The translations under genes were made by a program, and so were the position numbers. The notes beneath the pieces were generated by a model that was not told the origin of the DNA, searched no databases, and saw only the letters and a program-made list of their open reading frames with translations. From Treponema sp. (GTDB lineage: Bacteria; Spirochaetota; Spirochaetia; Treponematales; Treponemataceae): a stretch of 54,471 nucleotides of DNA. This document shows positions 15,524 through 22,616 of this stretch, in pieces. How positions within the stretch are numbered: position 1 is the first letter of the stretch; each line of letters begins with the position of its first letter. Where the stretch lies: contig JAFUTH010000008.1 in assembly GCA_017484285.1 (NCBI GenBank), positions 1 through 54,471 of the forward strand, written 5' to 3'.

Positions 15524-16558
15524 TTACGCGCCAGTCGAATCCCGCTCAATGACAGAAATAGGCACTTTCATTACGGTAATGCCCCGCTCCCTGTCTTTTA
15601 TCCGCTCCAAAACCAGCTTTGCCGCCATTTTTCCCGACTCATCAAGATTTTGGCTCACCGAAGTCAGTCCCAGATAATCAGCGATTTCGATGTTGTCAAA
15701 ACCGATGACCCGCACATCCCTCGGAACTGAAATGCCCTTTGCGAGCGCAAGGCGAATAAACCGCGCCGCAATCATATCGCTCGAACAAAAGATTCCGTCC
15801 GGCATGTCTTTTTGCGAGAGGAACCGAGAAATTCCCTCATCGACCTTGCCTTCCGAAAAATCCCCGACCCACACATGCTCGTCAGGAATGACAATTCCCT
15901 TGTTCGCCCAATAAAACTTAAATCCCTGCAAACGCTCTTCCGTCGCATTGACGCCGAACGCGTGCGGAGACGTCTCGCCGATAAAGCCAGGCCGCACGCA
16001 GCCCCGCTCCGCTAAAAATTCCGCAGCAGCCTGCCCGCCCTTCAAGTTATGGACAACGACGCAATCAAAATCTTCGTATTCCTTTTCAACGAAGCAGACC
16101 GGAAATGTCGCATTTTTGAGCAAATCAAGCACCGCATCTTTGAGCGAAAGACAGAGAAAAATGAGACCGTCCACGCGCTGTGTATTTACGAGCATTTGCA
16201 CGTAGTTGTCCAAATCTTCTTCAGTATCAATCGAATAAATAACAAGCTCGTAATGCTCAGCCGTAAGCACCGACGCGATTCCCCGAAGACGCTGCATAAA
16301 CGACGGTTGTGTAAAGAACGGCGCGACAACCCCAATCCTGCGATATGTGCTCCGCGCCTTAGCAACCGCATCAGCACGAGGAACGAAATTCAACTCCTTA
16401 ATCGCAAACTGGACGCGCTCACGTTTATCACTCGCCACCCGCCCCGGCTCATTTAAAACACGAGAAACCGTCGCAGAACTGACCCCCGCCAACCGCGCGA
16501 CATCATAAATGGTATATTGTTTTGAAACTGCTTTCATAAAACTAGTTACATTATACAT
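15524..16558 (-). CDS. LacI-family transcriptional regulator of the sucrose operon
   Basis: A 344-residue repressor-type protein. The helix-turn-helix is at about residues 16-36 (TIYDVARLAGVSSATVSRVLN), including the hinge-contacting signature. A periplasmic-binding-protein-like sensor domain follows, with RIGVVAPFF, DGLIFLC, GFIGE, DGIFCSSDMIA and VRVIGFDNIEIADYL. ATG 16558 has AGGAA nine bases upstream; ATG 16537 is an alternative with no ribosome site. It heads the minus-strand sugar operon and is divergent from the AICAR transformylase gene. The inducer is presumably a sugar of the sucrose pathway. Confidence 0.9.
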   Translation of the reverse strand: MYNVTSFMKAVSKQYTIYDVARLAGVSSATVSRVLNEPGRVASDKRERVQFAIKELNFVPRADAVAKARSTYRRIGVVAPFFTQPSFMQRLRGIASVLTAEHYELVIYSIDTEEDLDNYVQMLVNTQRVDGLIFLCLSLKDAVLDLLKNATFPVCFVEKEYEDFDCVVVHNLKGGQAAAEFLAERGCVRPGFIGETSPHAFGVNATEERLQGFKFYWANKGIVIPDEHVWVGDFSEGKVDEGISRFLSQKDMPDGIFCSSDMIAARFIRLALAKGISVPRDVRVIGFDNIEIADYLGLTSVSQNLDESGKMAAKLVLERIKDRERGITVMKVPISVIERDSTGA

Positions 16559-16578
16559 CAGAACACATTCCTGTCAAC

Positions 16579-16596
16579 AAAATTCCAAAGAATTTT
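16579..16596. promoter_or_regulatory. Palindrome between lacI-type and purH-type genes (candidate operator)
   Basis: AAAATTC-CAAA-GAATTTT is a perfect 7-bp inverted repeat located just upstream of the regulator gene, between two divergent genes. It lacks the central CG of most LacI-family operators, so it may be bound by something else or nothing. Confidence 0.3.
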
Positions 16597-16639
16597 CTTT
16601 CACATTGAAAACATTGCGCTTTTCCGATATTCTTTACGC

Positions 16640-17815
16640 ATGAAAGAACTTGAATTGAAATACGGATGCAACCCGAACCAGAAACCGGCGCGCGTCTTTG
16701 TGGACGAGGGCGATTTGCCGCTCACTGTTGTAAACGGAAAACCCGGATATATCAATTTGCTCGATGCCTTGAACGGCTGGCAGCTCGTAAAAGAATTAAA
16801 AGAAGCAACGGGGCTTCCCGCCGCAACGAGCTTCAAGCATGTAAGCCCCGCGGGGGCGGCAATCGGAAAGCCGCTTTCTGACACGCTCAAAAAAATCTAC
16901 TTTGTTGACGACTCGATTGAACTCACCCCGCTCGCCTGTGCGTATGCGAGAGCTCGCGGTGCAGACCGAATGAGCAGTTTCGGCGACTTCATTTCGCTTT
17001 CGGACAAGTGCGACAAGGCGACGGCTCAGCTCATCGCAAAGGAAGTCTCGGACGGAATCATCGCGCCGGGCTATGACGACGACGCGCTCGCCCTCCTCAA
17101 AGCAAAAAAGAAGGGCGCGTATTGCATTTTGCAAATTGACCCGAATTATGTTCCGCCCGAAACCGAAGTCAAGCAGGTTTTCGGCGTAAAATTCGAGCAG
17201 GGGCACAATTTCCTTAAGCTCGACGAGTCAACGCTTTCAAACATCGTCACCGAAAAAAAATCACTCACCGAAGACGAAAAACACAATCTCCTTATCGCGC
17301 AGATTGTCCTCAAATACACGCAGTCAAATTCAGTCTGCTATGTCAAAGACGGTCAGGCAATCGGAATCGGAGCTGGTCAGCAGAGCCGCATCCACTGTAC
17401 GCGCCTCGCCGGTCAAAAGGCTGACAACTGGTGGCTTCGTCAGTCACCGAAAGTGCTCGGCTTGAAGTTCGTCGATGGAATCAAACGCGCCGACCGTGAC
17501 AACGCAATCGATGTCTACATCGGCGAGGAATACGAAGATGTCCTTGCGGAAGGCAAGTGGCAAACGATTTTCGCCGAAAAGCCCGCCGTGTTCACCCGTG
17601 AAGAAAAGCGCGAATGGCTCAACAAGAACACCGATGTCGCGCTCGGAAGCGACGCATTCTTCCCCTTCGGCGACAACATCGAGCGAGCGCACAAGAGCGG
17701 CGTTTCGGTTATCGCACAGCCGGGTGGCAGCGTACGCGACGACAATGTAATCGAAACCTGCAACAAGTACGGAATCGTAATGGCATTCACAGGCATTCGT
17801 TTGTTCCACCACTAA
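16640..17815 (+). CDS. purH: Stand-alone AICAR transformylase (phosphoribosylaminoimidazolecarboxamide formyltransferase)
   Basis: A 391-residue enzyme that formylates AICAR to FAICAR in purine synthesis, using 10-formyl-tetrahydrofolate. The catalytic Lys-His pair appears in SFKHVSPAGAA. Other family motifs are LKYGCNPNQKPA at the start, DFISLSD, TQSNSVCYVKDG, and FFPFGDNIERAHKSGV with QPGGSVRDD near the end. The N-terminal MGS-like IMP cyclohydrolase domain of ordinary bifunctional PurH (about 520 residues) is absent, so another protein must close the ring. The ATG has no visible Shine-Dalgarno; a weak promoter (TTGAAA 16605-16610, GATATT 16626-16631) implies a very short leader. A bidirectional terminator follows. 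Confidence 0.88.
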   Translation: MKELELKYGCNPNQKPARVFVDEGDLPLTVVNGKPGYINLLDALNGWQLVKELKEATGLPAATSFKHVSPAGAAIGKPLSDTLKKIYFVDDSIELTPLACAYARARGADRMSSFGDFISLSDKCDKATAQLIAKEVSDGIIAPGYDDDALALLKAKKKGAYCILQIDPNYVPPETEVKQVFGVKFEQGHNFLKLDESTLSNIVTEKKSLTEDEKHNLLIAQIVLKYTQSNSVCYVKDGQAIGIGAGQQSRIHCTRLAGQKADNWWLRQSPKVLGLKFVDGIKRADRDNAIDVYIGEEYEDVLAEGKWQTIFAEKPAVFTREEKREWLNKNTDVALGSDAFFPFGDNIERAHKSGVSVIAQPGGSVRDDNVIETCNKYGIVMAFTGIRLFHH

Positions 17816-17831
17816 AAATACCCGCACTTAT

Positions 17832-17866
17832 AAAAAACTGACCTGCGGGACGCAGGTCAGTTTTTT
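17832..17866. terminator. Bidirectional intrinsic terminator
   Basis: AAAAAACTGACCTGCG (17832-17847) pairs with CGCAGGTCAGTTTTTT (17851-17866) around a GGA loop. The A/T tails allow termination of both the purine gene (plus) and the toxin-antitoxin operon (minus). Confidence 0.85.
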
Positions 17867-17912
17867 GCATGTTCGGGATTAGGAATGATGGAACAGGCTC
17901 ATTTACATAGAA

Positions 17913-18176
17913 TTATTTATCCTCGTAATGATTTTTGCATTGGATAATCGTAATCACATCATCAACGATATTGTATACGAGCCTGTTTTTTTCATCGATT
18001 TCACGGCTCCAAAAGCCCGAAAGATTTCCTTTGAGTGGCTCTGAATGCCCGATTCCCGAATGACCATTTCTTGAAATATCAGCGAGCAACTTATTTATTT
18101 TCTTAAGCGTTTTTTTATCCTGTTCAAGCCAATATTGAAATTGCTCCCATCCCGCTTCATTGAACTGAATTTTCAT
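17913..18176 (-). CDS. yoeB: YoeB-family mRNA interferase toxin
   Basis: An 87-residue toxin that would cleave mRNA on the ribosome. Glu46, Arg65, His83 and Tyr84 all fall at the positions of the catalytic residues of E. coli YoeB (motifs SEPLKG, KNRLVY and the C-terminal KNHYEDK). The segment GHSEPLKGNLSGFWSREI is typical of the Txe/YoeB family. The start overlaps the antitoxin stop by four bases. The partner is DinJ/RelB-like, not the Phd/YefM type usually paired with YoeB. Confidence 0.92.
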   Translation of the reverse strand: MKIQFNEAGWEQFQYWLEQDKKTLKKINKLLADISRNGHSGIGHSEPLKGNLSGFWSREIDEKNRLVYNIVDDVITIIQCKNHYEDK

Positions 18177-18457
18177 TTAGCCATTTCCTCCAGTTCTTCA
18201 AGGGTTTTGGTAACGAATTTCATTTTCCCTTCTTTGTACAGTTTTACCTGTTCTTCCAAATGCTTGATATTCGCGGGATTGTAGAAACCGTCATCGCTTT
18301 CGGCTGTCACTTCAAAGGGAATTTTTCGGTTGCGGATGACGGCTTTTGTAAAAACATTGTATGCCGCCGAAACGGTAAGCCCCATGCTCTTGCAGATGTC
18401 TGAGAAAAGTTTTTTGTCTGTATTGTCTATGCGGATTGTCAAATTTGCCTGTGCCAT
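18173..18457 (-). CDS. DinJ/RelB-family antitoxin
   Basis: A 94-residue antitoxin. The N-terminal ribbon-helix-helix reads ANLTIRIDNTDKKLF and is followed by GLTVSAAYNVFTKAVIRNRKIPFEV, the DinJ core. The C-terminal helix, EEQVKLYKEGKMKFVTKTLEE, would wrap the toxin. ATG 18457 is preceded by GAGG; an upstream in-frame start lacks such support and would cross the promoter. Antitoxin and toxin overlap by four bases and share the promoter at 18491-18518, where the pair probably represses itself. Confidence 0.88.
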   Translation of the reverse strand: MAQANLTIRIDNTDKKLFSDICKSMGLTVSAAYNVFTKAVIRNRKIPFEVTAESDDGFYNPANIKHLEEQVKLYKEGKMKFVTKTLEELEEMAK

Positions 18458-18490
18458 AAAATTACCTCGTTTGCATTCAAATTCACCTAG

Positions 18491-18521
18491 ATTATACATC
18501 ACTTGCACGAAAATTCAAGTG
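18491..18521 (-). promoter_or_regulatory. Toxin-antitoxin promoter with overlapping palindrome
   Basis: On the minus strand, TTGAAT (18518-18513) and TATAAT (18496-18491) are 16 bp apart. CACTTG (18500-18505) and CAAGTG (18516-18521) form an inverted repeat across the -35 and spacer, a sensible place for an antitoxin operator. Confidence 0.55.
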
Positions 18522-18579
18522 TAAAAACACTAAAAACACCGCAGTTCAAATTTCTTCCAAAAAACAGTATCATATCAGC

Positions 18580-19236
18580 ATGAAACCGCTCTCCTCTTAC
18601 AAATATCTCTTTTTCGATTTGGACGGAACGCTCACGGAGTCCGCGCCGGGGATTATGAATTCCGCCCGCTATGCCCTGTCTTCGTACGGAATCACCGATG
18701 TTCTAGATTCGACTTTGCGCAAATTCATCGGTCCGCCGCTCATGGACTCGTTTCAGGAATTGTTCGGATTTTCGAGCGAAAAGGCGCGTGAAGCGATGAA
18801 AAAGTACCGCGAGTATTTTGCGGAGAAAGGTCTTTTTGAAAATTCTGTGTACGAAGGAATCCGCGAAACGCTCACTCTCCTCAAATCGCAGGGAAAACAT
18901 CTTTTTGTGGCGACGAGCAAGCCTGAAATCTACACGAACAGAATCCTTGAAAAATTCGACTTGGCACACTTTTTTGAATTCGTGGGCGGAGCGGATATCG
19001 AAGAGACACGGAGTGAAAAGGCAAAAGTTATCAGATATGTCGTTGACGAGGCGTGTCTTGAAGAAGAGCGGCAGAACGGCTTGATTTTAATGATTGGCGA
19101 CCGCAAGCACGACATCATCGGTGCGCACAAAAATAAAATCCCGTGCTGCGCGTGTTTGTGGGGCTACGGAAGCCAGGAAGAATTCAACGAAAACGGCGCG
19201 GATTTTGTGATTTCCGCGCCGCAAGAATTACTCTAA
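18580..19236 (+). CDS. HAD-family phosphatase, phosphoglycolate phosphatase-like
   Basis: A 218-residue HAD subfamily IA hydrolase. Motif I is FFDLDGTLTES (two catalytic Asp), motif II is VATSKPE, motif III includes the Lys of SEKAKVI, and motif IV is MIGDRKHDIIGA. The helical cap lies at about residues 20-90. Relatives remove phosphate from phosphoglycolate, pyrophosphate or sugar phosphates; the substrate is not clear here. The gene ends ten bases before the end of serA on the opposite strand, with no terminator seen between them. Confidence 0.82.
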   Translation: MKPLSSYKYLFFDLDGTLTESAPGIMNSARYALSSYGITDVLDSTLRKFIGPPLMDSFQELFGFSSEKAREAMKKYREYFAEKGLFENSVYEGIRETLTLLKSQGKHLFVATSKPEIYTNRILEKFDLAHFFEFVGGADIEETRSEKAKVIRYVVDEACLEEERQNGLILMIGDRKHDIIGAHKNKIPCCACLWGYGSQEEFNENGADFVISAPQELL

Positions 19237-19246
19237 GGTATGTTTA

Positions 19247-20425
19247 TTATGCGTAAATCGGGCGCACTTTGATTACGCCGTCGATTGCTTCAAAGGCTTT
19301 GATTGCACCGTCGTCAACTTTGCCGTCAACATCGATGAGCGCATACGCTAAATCATTTTTATTCTGATCGACCATGCCCGCGATGTTGAGTTTTGCGTTT
19401 CCAAGAACAGCAGTGAACTGCGCAATCATGTTCGGCACATTTTTGTGCGCGATGCAGAGACGCGTTCCGTTTGCAGGAATTTCTTCGTTCAAGAAAGTCT
19501 TCGGGAAGTTCACCGAGTTGCGGATTTCGCCGAATTCAAGGAAGTCACGGAGTTCCTGGACAGCCATAACCGCGCAGTTGTCCTCTGCCTCTGGCGTTGA
19601 AGCTCCCAAGTGCGGCAAGCAGATTACTTTGTCGCATTTGAGCAATTCTTCGTCAGCGAAGTCAGTGATGAGCGAAGCGACTTTGCCAGAAGCGAGAGCC
19701 GCAAGCACATCAGCGTTGTTGACCAAGCCGCCGCGAGCAAAGTTGATGATTCGCACGCCGTCTTTCATCGTTTTGATTGAAGAAGCATTAATCATGCCCT
19801 TTGTGTCGTTTGTCTGCGGAACATGCACCGTGATGTAGTCAGATTTTGTGTACACGCCTTCGAGCGTGTCAGAGATTTTCACATTTCGGTCGAGGGAAAG
19901 AGCCGCTTTGACAGAAAGGAACGGGTCGTAGCCGATGACATTCATGCCCAAAGCGATTGCCGTGTTTGCGACCATCGCGCCGATTGCGCCCAAACCGATG
20001 ACTCCGAGCGTTTTTCCCTTCAATTCAGGGCCGACGAACTGAGACTTGCCCTTTTCAGCGAGTGCCGGAATTTCATCGCCTTTGCCAGCCAAGCCCGCGA
20101 CCCATTTGTTTGCCGCAACTGCCGGTCGGCTTGAAAGCAAGAGACCGAGAATCACAAGCTCTTTGACCGCGTTTGCATTTGCGCCCGGTGTGTTGAATAC
20201 GACAACGCCCTTTGCAGCAAGCTCTTCGCACGGAATGTTGTTCACGCCCGCCCCTGCACGACCGACCGCTTTTACAGAATCTCCCAAATCCATGCCATGC
20301 ATTTCAGCCGAGCGCACGAGAATCGCGTCAGGATTGTTGATGTCGGTAGCAATTTCATAAGAATCGCGAGGAAAATTCTCCAAGCCGATTGAACTGATTT
20401 TATTTAAAGTCTGAATTTTGAACAT
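19247..20425 (-). CDS. serA: D-3-phosphoglycerate dehydrogenase
   Basis: A 392-residue NAD-dependent enzyme that starts serine synthesis by oxidising 3-phosphoglycerate. The cofactor loop is GVIGLGAIGAMVA, the substrate/catalytic region includes NFARGGLVNNADVL, and the catalytic His is in CLPHLGAST. Residues from about 320 form a C-terminal ACT domain (LCIAHKNVPNMIAQFTAVLG), which in this family senses serine. CAGGAG precedes ATG 20425. It follows serC in the same direction with a 171-bp gap that contains a repeat element, so the two are probably one transcript. Confidence 0.92.
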   Translation of the reverse strand: MFKIQTLNKISSIGLENFPRDSYEIATDINNPDAILVRSAEMHGMDLGDSVKAVGRAGAGVNNIPCEELAAKGVVVFNTPGANANAVKELVILGLLLSSRPAVAANKWVAGLAGKGDEIPALAEKGKSQFVGPELKGKTLGVIGLGAIGAMVANTAIALGMNVIGYDPFLSVKAALSLDRNVKISDTLEGVYTKSDYITVHVPQTNDTKGMINASSIKTMKDGVRIINFARGGLVNNADVLAALASGKVASLITDFADEELLKCDKVICLPHLGASTPEAEDNCAVMAVQELRDFLEFGEIRNSVNFPKTFLNEEIPANGTRLCIAHKNVPNMIAQFTAVLGNAKLNIAGMVDQNKNDLAYALIDVDGKVDDGAIKAFEAIDGVIKVRPIYA

Positions 20426-20443
20426 AATTTTCTCCTGTTTTTA

Positions 20444-20594
20444 AATTCCTCACAGAGCTTTGGAGCGCACAGAGAGCTTTTCGTATGGGAAACTCCATAC
20501 CTAAATCAAAACACATTTCAAACAATGAGTTTGAGGTGTAAAACTTTGTATATCAAAAATTTCTCTGTGAACTCTGTGCCCTCTGTGAGGAATT
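20444..20594. repeat. Decamer-period element with terminal inverted repeats between serC and serA
   Basis: AATTCCTCACAGAG (20444-20457) is perfectly inverted at 20581-20594. The right end consists of three 10-mers (TTCTCTGTGA, ACTCTGTGCC, CTCTGTGAGG). The interior contains the stem GTATGG/CCATAC and a second stem around TTCAAAC/GTTTGAG. Confidence 0.65.
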
Positions 20595-20596
20595 CC

Positions 20597-21724
20597 TTAT
20601 TTATTTGCTTCTGCGAATTTCTTCATAAACTCAACCAACGCTTTTACGCCGTCGAGAGACATTGCGTTGTAGATTGAAGCTCGCATTCCACCGACGAGAC
20701 GATGACCTTTGAGGTTCACCAAGCCTGCGGCTGCGGCTTCTTTTACGAACTTGTCGTTGATTTCCTTTTCTTTGGCGACGCTTGCTTCATCAGTTGCACC
20801 TGTTGAATATTTCGTAAGGAACGGAACATTCATGAGCGAGCGGCTGCCCTTCTCTGTGGTTGCGTGGTAGAAATCGCTTGAATCAAGGAAGTTGTAGAGG
20901 TAATCAGCCTTTTCCTTGTTGCGTTTAAGCATTCCCTCAGCACCGCCGTTCTTTTCAATCCAGTGCAAGACCTTTCCGAGCACATAGATTGTGTAGCATG
21001 GCGGCGTGTTGTACATTGAGCCGTTGTCAGCGTGAGTTTTGTAAGCGAGCATGGTCGGAGTTCCCGGCAAGCAATTCTCTGGCTCTGGAATCAAATCTTC
21101 GCGCACGATGACGAGCGTAACGCCAGCAGGAGCCAAGTTTTTCTGCGCACCCGCGAACAAAAGACCGAATTTTGAGACATCAAGAGGCTCGCTCAACACG
21201 CAAGAAGAAATGTCTGCCACGAGCGGAATGTTTCCCGTGTCAGGAATGTACTCGTAGTGAGTGCCCATAATCGTGTTGTTGAAGCAGATGTAGACATAAT
21301 CGTAGTCGCCCGTGACTTTCTCAACGCGCGGAATGTACGAATAATTCTTGTCTTTTGAAGAAGCGATTACATCAACCGCGATTCCGAGGTGTTTTGCCTC
21401 TGCCGCAGCCTTTTTTGCCCACACGCCAGTCTCAATGTAAGCGGCTTTTTTGTTTTTGATGCCGAGGTTCTGAGCGACCATCGCGAACTGTGTGCTTCCG
21501 CCACCCTGCACGAAAAGAACCTTGTAGTTCTCAGGAACATTCATCAACGTGCGAACCATCGCTTCCGCATCTTCAATAATCGGCTCGTATGCCTTTGAGC
21601 GGTGGCTCATTTCCATGACGGACTGCCCCGTTCCCTTATAATCAAGCATTTCTGCCGCACATTCATTCAAAACTTCTTCCGGCAAGCAAGAAGGACCAGC
21701 ACTAAAATTGTAGACTCTAGCCAT
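20597..21724 (-). CDS. serC: Phosphoserine aminotransferase
   Basis: A 375-residue PLP enzyme of serine synthesis (glutamate + 3-phosphohydroxypyruvate to phosphoserine). It opens with YNFSAGPSCLPEEVL, the family N-terminus. The phosphate-binding GGGSTQFAM and the PLP lysine in LLFAGAQKNLAPAG are present, and the end has GGMRASIYNAMSLDGVKALVEFM. ATG 21724 is chosen because AAGGGG lies upstream and the family N-terminus begins there. Upstream are two hairpins, a promoter and two Rex-type operators, so it may be under NADH/NAD control together with serA. Confidence 0.92.
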   Translation of the reverse strand: MARVYNFSAGPSCLPEEVLNECAAEMLDYKGTGQSVMEMSHRSKAYEPIIEDAEAMVRTLMNVPENYKVLFVQGGGSTQFAMVAQNLGIKNKKAAYIETGVWAKKAAAEAKHLGIAVDVIASSKDKNYSYIPRVEKVTGDYDYVYICFNNTIMGTHYEYIPDTGNIPLVADISSCVLSEPLDVSKFGLLFAGAQKNLAPAGVTLVIVREDLIPEPENCLPGTPTMLAYKTHADNGSMYNTPPCYTIYVLGKVLHWIEKNGGAEGMLKRNKEKADYLYNFLDSSDFYHATTEKGSRSLMNVPFLTKYSTGATDEASVAKEKEINDKFVKEAAAAGLVNLKGHRLVGGMRASIYNAMSLDGVKALVEFMKKFAEANK

Positions 21725-21785
21725 TTTTGTACCCCTTTGTACTTTTTTTTGCGGTTCAGGCATAGCCTTCACCGAGACTCGCCTA

Positions 21786-21821
21786 GAAACTCGTCTCACG
21801 AGTTTCTTCGCCTACGGCGAA
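21786..21821. repeat. Two tandem hairpins in the serC leader
   Basis: GAAACTCGT-CTC-ACGAGTTTC (21786-21806) is followed directly by TTCGCC-TAC-GGCGAA (21807-21821; last pair 21816-21821). Short perfect stems with three-base loops in tandem resemble the palindrome array at 2121-2169. Confidence 0.6.
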
Positions 21822-21831
21822 CGGCTCCCTA

Positions 21832-21847
21832 TGTGAAAACATTCACG
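21832..21847. promoter_or_regulatory. Rex-type operator 1, at the serC start point
   Basis: TGTGAA-AACA-TTCACG matches the Rex consensus TTGTGAA-N4-TTCACAA in the core except the final base. It lies two bases downstream of the predicted serC -10 element, so binding would block transcription. Confidence 0.6.
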
Positions 21848-21849
21848 AA

Positions 21850-21877
21850 ATTATGGCAGAGATTCTATCCGTTACAA
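21850..21877 (-). promoter_or_regulatory. Predicted serC promoter
   Basis: On the minus strand TTGTAA (21877-21872) and CATAAT (21855-21850) are separated by 16 bp. The start point would fall inside Rex-type operator 1. Confidence 0.45.
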
Positions 21878-21918
21878 AACGCTTGGTCAATGAAAGCGAG
21901 GAATTTTGGGCGATTTAC

Positions 21919-21934
21919 TGTGAAATTCTTCACA
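21919..21934. promoter_or_regulatory. Rex-type operator 2, at the rex stop codon
   Basis: TGTGAA-ATTC-TTCACA is a perfect inverted repeat and an exact match to the core of the Rex operator. It directly abuts the rex stop codon (21935-21937) and lies about 42 bases upstream of the predicted serC -35. Confidence 0.65.
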
Positions 21935-22546
21935 CTATTCTGCAATCATGCCAGTAAGCACGAACGCGGTGTTCACATTCTCAACGCGGATTTTTTTGTC
22001 GAGATTCAAAATCACATTCGTATAATTGACGATGCCTTTGATTCCGTACGAAGCGAGCCTGTCCGCCATGAACTGCGCTTTTTCGTCAGGCACGGCAAGC
22101 ACGGCGTATTCGATTTTGAGCGAGCGGATTTTTGATTCCAAGTCGAGCGTCGGAAAGAGCGGAACTGCCGATTTCATGATTTCGATTTTGTTCACATTCG
22201 TGTCAAAGCCCGCCACAAGCTCAAAAGGCGTGCTCGTAAACGACGAAGAAGCAAGCAGCGCTTCCCCCAGTTTTCCCAAGCCCACGATACAGCAATTGTG
22301 CTTGAGCGATTTTTCTTCCCCGATATTCAGTGCAGCGCAGATAGCAGCCCGCACAATTTCGACATCGTAGCCATTACTCACGCCATTGTGCAATTCCAAA
22401 AGCGAGATGTCACGCCGAATCGTCGCCTCGCCCCACCCCGTCAGAGCCGCAAGTTCCACCGAGGTGATTTTCTTTTGCGAAGTCTGTGCGAGAAGCCGGG
22501 CAAGGGTGACAAATCGTTTTTTCGAGGGAGACGGAATCTGCTTCAT
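21935..22546 (-). CDS. rex: Redox-sensing transcriptional repressor Rex
   Basis: A 203-residue repressor that leaves DNA when the NADH/NAD ratio rises. The N-terminal winged helix (about residues 1-75) includes SVELAALTGWGEATIRRDISLL. The Rossmann domain begins with CCIVGLGKLGEALL, the dinucleotide loop, and continues through FELVAGFDTN and EYAVLAVPDEKAQ. The C-terminal helix used for domain swapping follows. ATG 22546 (MKQIPSPSKKR) is chosen over a TTG four codons upstream; neither has a strong Shine-Dalgarno. It is upstream of serC on the same strand, and two matching operators lie in between. Confidence 0.88.
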   Translation of the reverse strand: MKQIPSPSKKRFVTLARLLAQTSQKKITSVELAALTGWGEATIRRDISLLELHNGVSNGYDVEIVRAAICAALNIGEEKSLKHNCCIVGLGKLGEALLASSSFTSTPFELVAGFDTNVNKIEIMKSAVPLFPTLDLESKIRSLKIEYAVLAVPDEKAQFMADRLASYGIKGIVNYTNVILNLDKKIRVENVNTAFVLTGMIAE

Positions 22547-22616
22547 AATCAAAAACAATTATATACTTTTTTGAAAATCATGCTATAATAAGACCGAATA
22601 GCAAATGGAGTAAAAA

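Noticed and set aside
16579..16596. Confident LacI operator
   Set aside because: The palindrome lacks the central CG found in most LacI-family operators; kept only as a weak candidate.
20521..20594. CRISPR-like array
   Set aside because: The repeat units are only 10 bp with no spacers and just three copies.
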